Assembly: GCA_038258425.1 (NCBI GenBank)
Contig: JBBSPV010000009.1
Coordinates: 1-64,000 of the forward strand
DNA: 64,000 nucleotides
Reading direction: 5' to 3'
Source: DATLGB01 sp038258425
GTDB lineage: Bacteria > Actinomycetota > Thermoleophilia > Solirubrobacterales > Solirubrobacteraceae
In this document: in pieces, positions 63,456 through 64,000 of the stretch
Layout of the letters: each line of letters opens with the position of its first letter
Numbering within the stretch: the first letter of the stretch is position 1
Program-made: the position numbers and the translations under genes
The notes under the pieces: generated by a model
Databases searched by the model: none
The model's input: the letters and a program-made list of their open reading frames with translations, nothing else
What the model was told of the DNA's origin: nothing

Positions 63456-64000
63456 GCGGGGTGCCCGCCGGCCGGCGGGCGTCCGTCGAGGAGCTGCGCC
63501 GCCGCCTGCGTGCGACGAGCGGGCGCGGGCGCAAGCTACGCGGGATGGCGACGCTGCTGCGGCCCTATCGCGCCCGCACGGCGCTGATGTTCGTCGCGCT
63601 GCTGGCCGCGACGGGCGCGGCGCTGGCGCCCCCGCCGCTGGCCAAGCTCGCCATCGACGACGGCATCGTCCCGAAGGACCTCGCGACGCTCGACCTCGTC
63701 GTCGTCGGCTTCGTCGTCTCCGCGCTCGTGTACTTCGCCGCGACCTACGCGCAGACCTACCTCGTCGGGTGGGTGGGCCAGCGCGTGCTACAGGACCTGC
63801 GGCTGCGGATCTTCGAGCACCTGCAGTCCCTGTCCATCGGCTTCTACTCGCGCCGCCAGGCGGGGGTGATCATCTCCCGGCTCACCAACGACGTCCAGGC
63901 GCTCGACCAGCTCGTCACGGACGGCGTGGTGACGCTGTTCTCCTCGTCGCTGATGCTCGTCGGCACGGCGGTCATCCTGTTCGTGCTCGACGTCCAGCTC
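63452..64000 (+). CDS. ABC exporter, fused permease-ATPase, subunit 2 (cut by window end)
   Basis: The first 183 codons of the partner half-transporter. A basic N-terminal extension of about 30 residues (VSGVPAGRRASVEELRRRLR) precedes LLRPYRARTALMFVALLAATG, helix 1 of the permease. LRLRIFEHLQSLSIGFYSRRQAG and ISRLTNDVQALDQLVTDG are the conserved first-intracellular-loop blocks of B-type exporters. GTG 63452 overlaps the previous TGA by four bases. The ATPase half lies beyond the window. Confidence 0.88.
   Translation, partial: MSGVPAGRRASVEELRRRLRATSGRGRKLRGMATLLRPYRARTALMFVALLAATGAALAPPPLAKLAIDDGIVPKDLATLDLVVVGFVVSALVYFAATYAQTYLVGWVGQRVLQDLRLRIFEHLQSLSIGFYSRRQAGVIISRLTNDVQALDQLVTDGVVTLFSSSLMLVGTAVILFVLDVQL

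Noticed and set aside
1..64000. Prophage, integrase, transposase, tRNA or rRNA genes
   Set aside because: I looked for these by protein motif and sequence and saw none; short tRNA genes cannot be fully excluded by eye.

Overview
The window is about 73-75% G+C, coding-dense, and free of recognisable tRNA, rRNA, IS, prophage or CRISPR sequences. Two secreted collagen-like proteins have N-termini of a style common in Solirubrobacterales/Thermoleophilia (Conexibacter, Solirubrobacter, Patulibacter relatives). Together with the abundant GTG starts and leaderless-looking promoters, they suggest an actinobacterium of that class. This placement is an inference from gene style, not a phylogeny.

Region 1 (304-22839) is a cell-surface glycan island. 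It holds a GT2-GT4 fusion, a serine-acetyltransferase-like hexapeptide protein, a phytanoyl-CoA-dioxygenase-like protein, several GT2/GT4 glycosyltransferases, four SAM methyltransferase genes (one a double-domain fusion), two StrF-like glycosyltransferase paralogues, a GT39-type and another polytopic membrane protein, the Wzt/Wzm ABC exporter and an O-antigen-ligase-like protein. The parts fit assembly, methyl/acetyl decoration, ABC export and surface attachment of a polysaccharide. No initiating phosphoglycosyltransferase is visible.

Region 2 (22888-33957) is housekeeping and transport: galactokinase, a sodium:solute symporter with a small partner, a METTL-like methyltransferase, KUP potassium uptake, a Na+/H+ antiporter, a trans-acting enoyl reductase/saccharopine dehydrogenase-like protein, a GNAT and a collagen-like cluster with a coupled 64-residue gene.

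Region 3 (34036-46127) holds a large LuxR-type ATPase regulator divergent from an HSL-type esterase, a non-coding 42-bp repeat cluster, a benzoylformate-decarboxylase-like enzyme, a PhaC-like hydrolase fused to a degenerate acyl-CoA-synthetase domain, two secreted glycosidase-like paralogues and a dimethylargininase-like enzyme.

Region 4 (46228-64000) has small membrane proteins, an AlkA-like glycosylase without the usual catalytic Asp, an acyl desaturase, a PucR-type regulator, quinone oxidoreductase, P450, Tat-exported amine oxidase, hydrolases, a YbhN-like protein, a phosphoesterase, a lactate-monooxygenase-like FMN enzyme, a CrtI/PYROXD2-like oxidoreductase, an Aat-like transferase and a two-gene ABC exporter cut by the window end.

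Three sequence-level themes stand out. First, most unlinked genes carry a TANNNT element 6-10 nt before the start codon and no Shine-Dalgarno, which suggests pervasive leaderless transcription. Second, four divergent pairs in the glycan island share a 10-bp ANNNTANNNT core from which two back-to-back -10 hexamers can be read. Third, four convergent pairs end on one shared palindromic CTAG that supplies the TAG stop of both genes.
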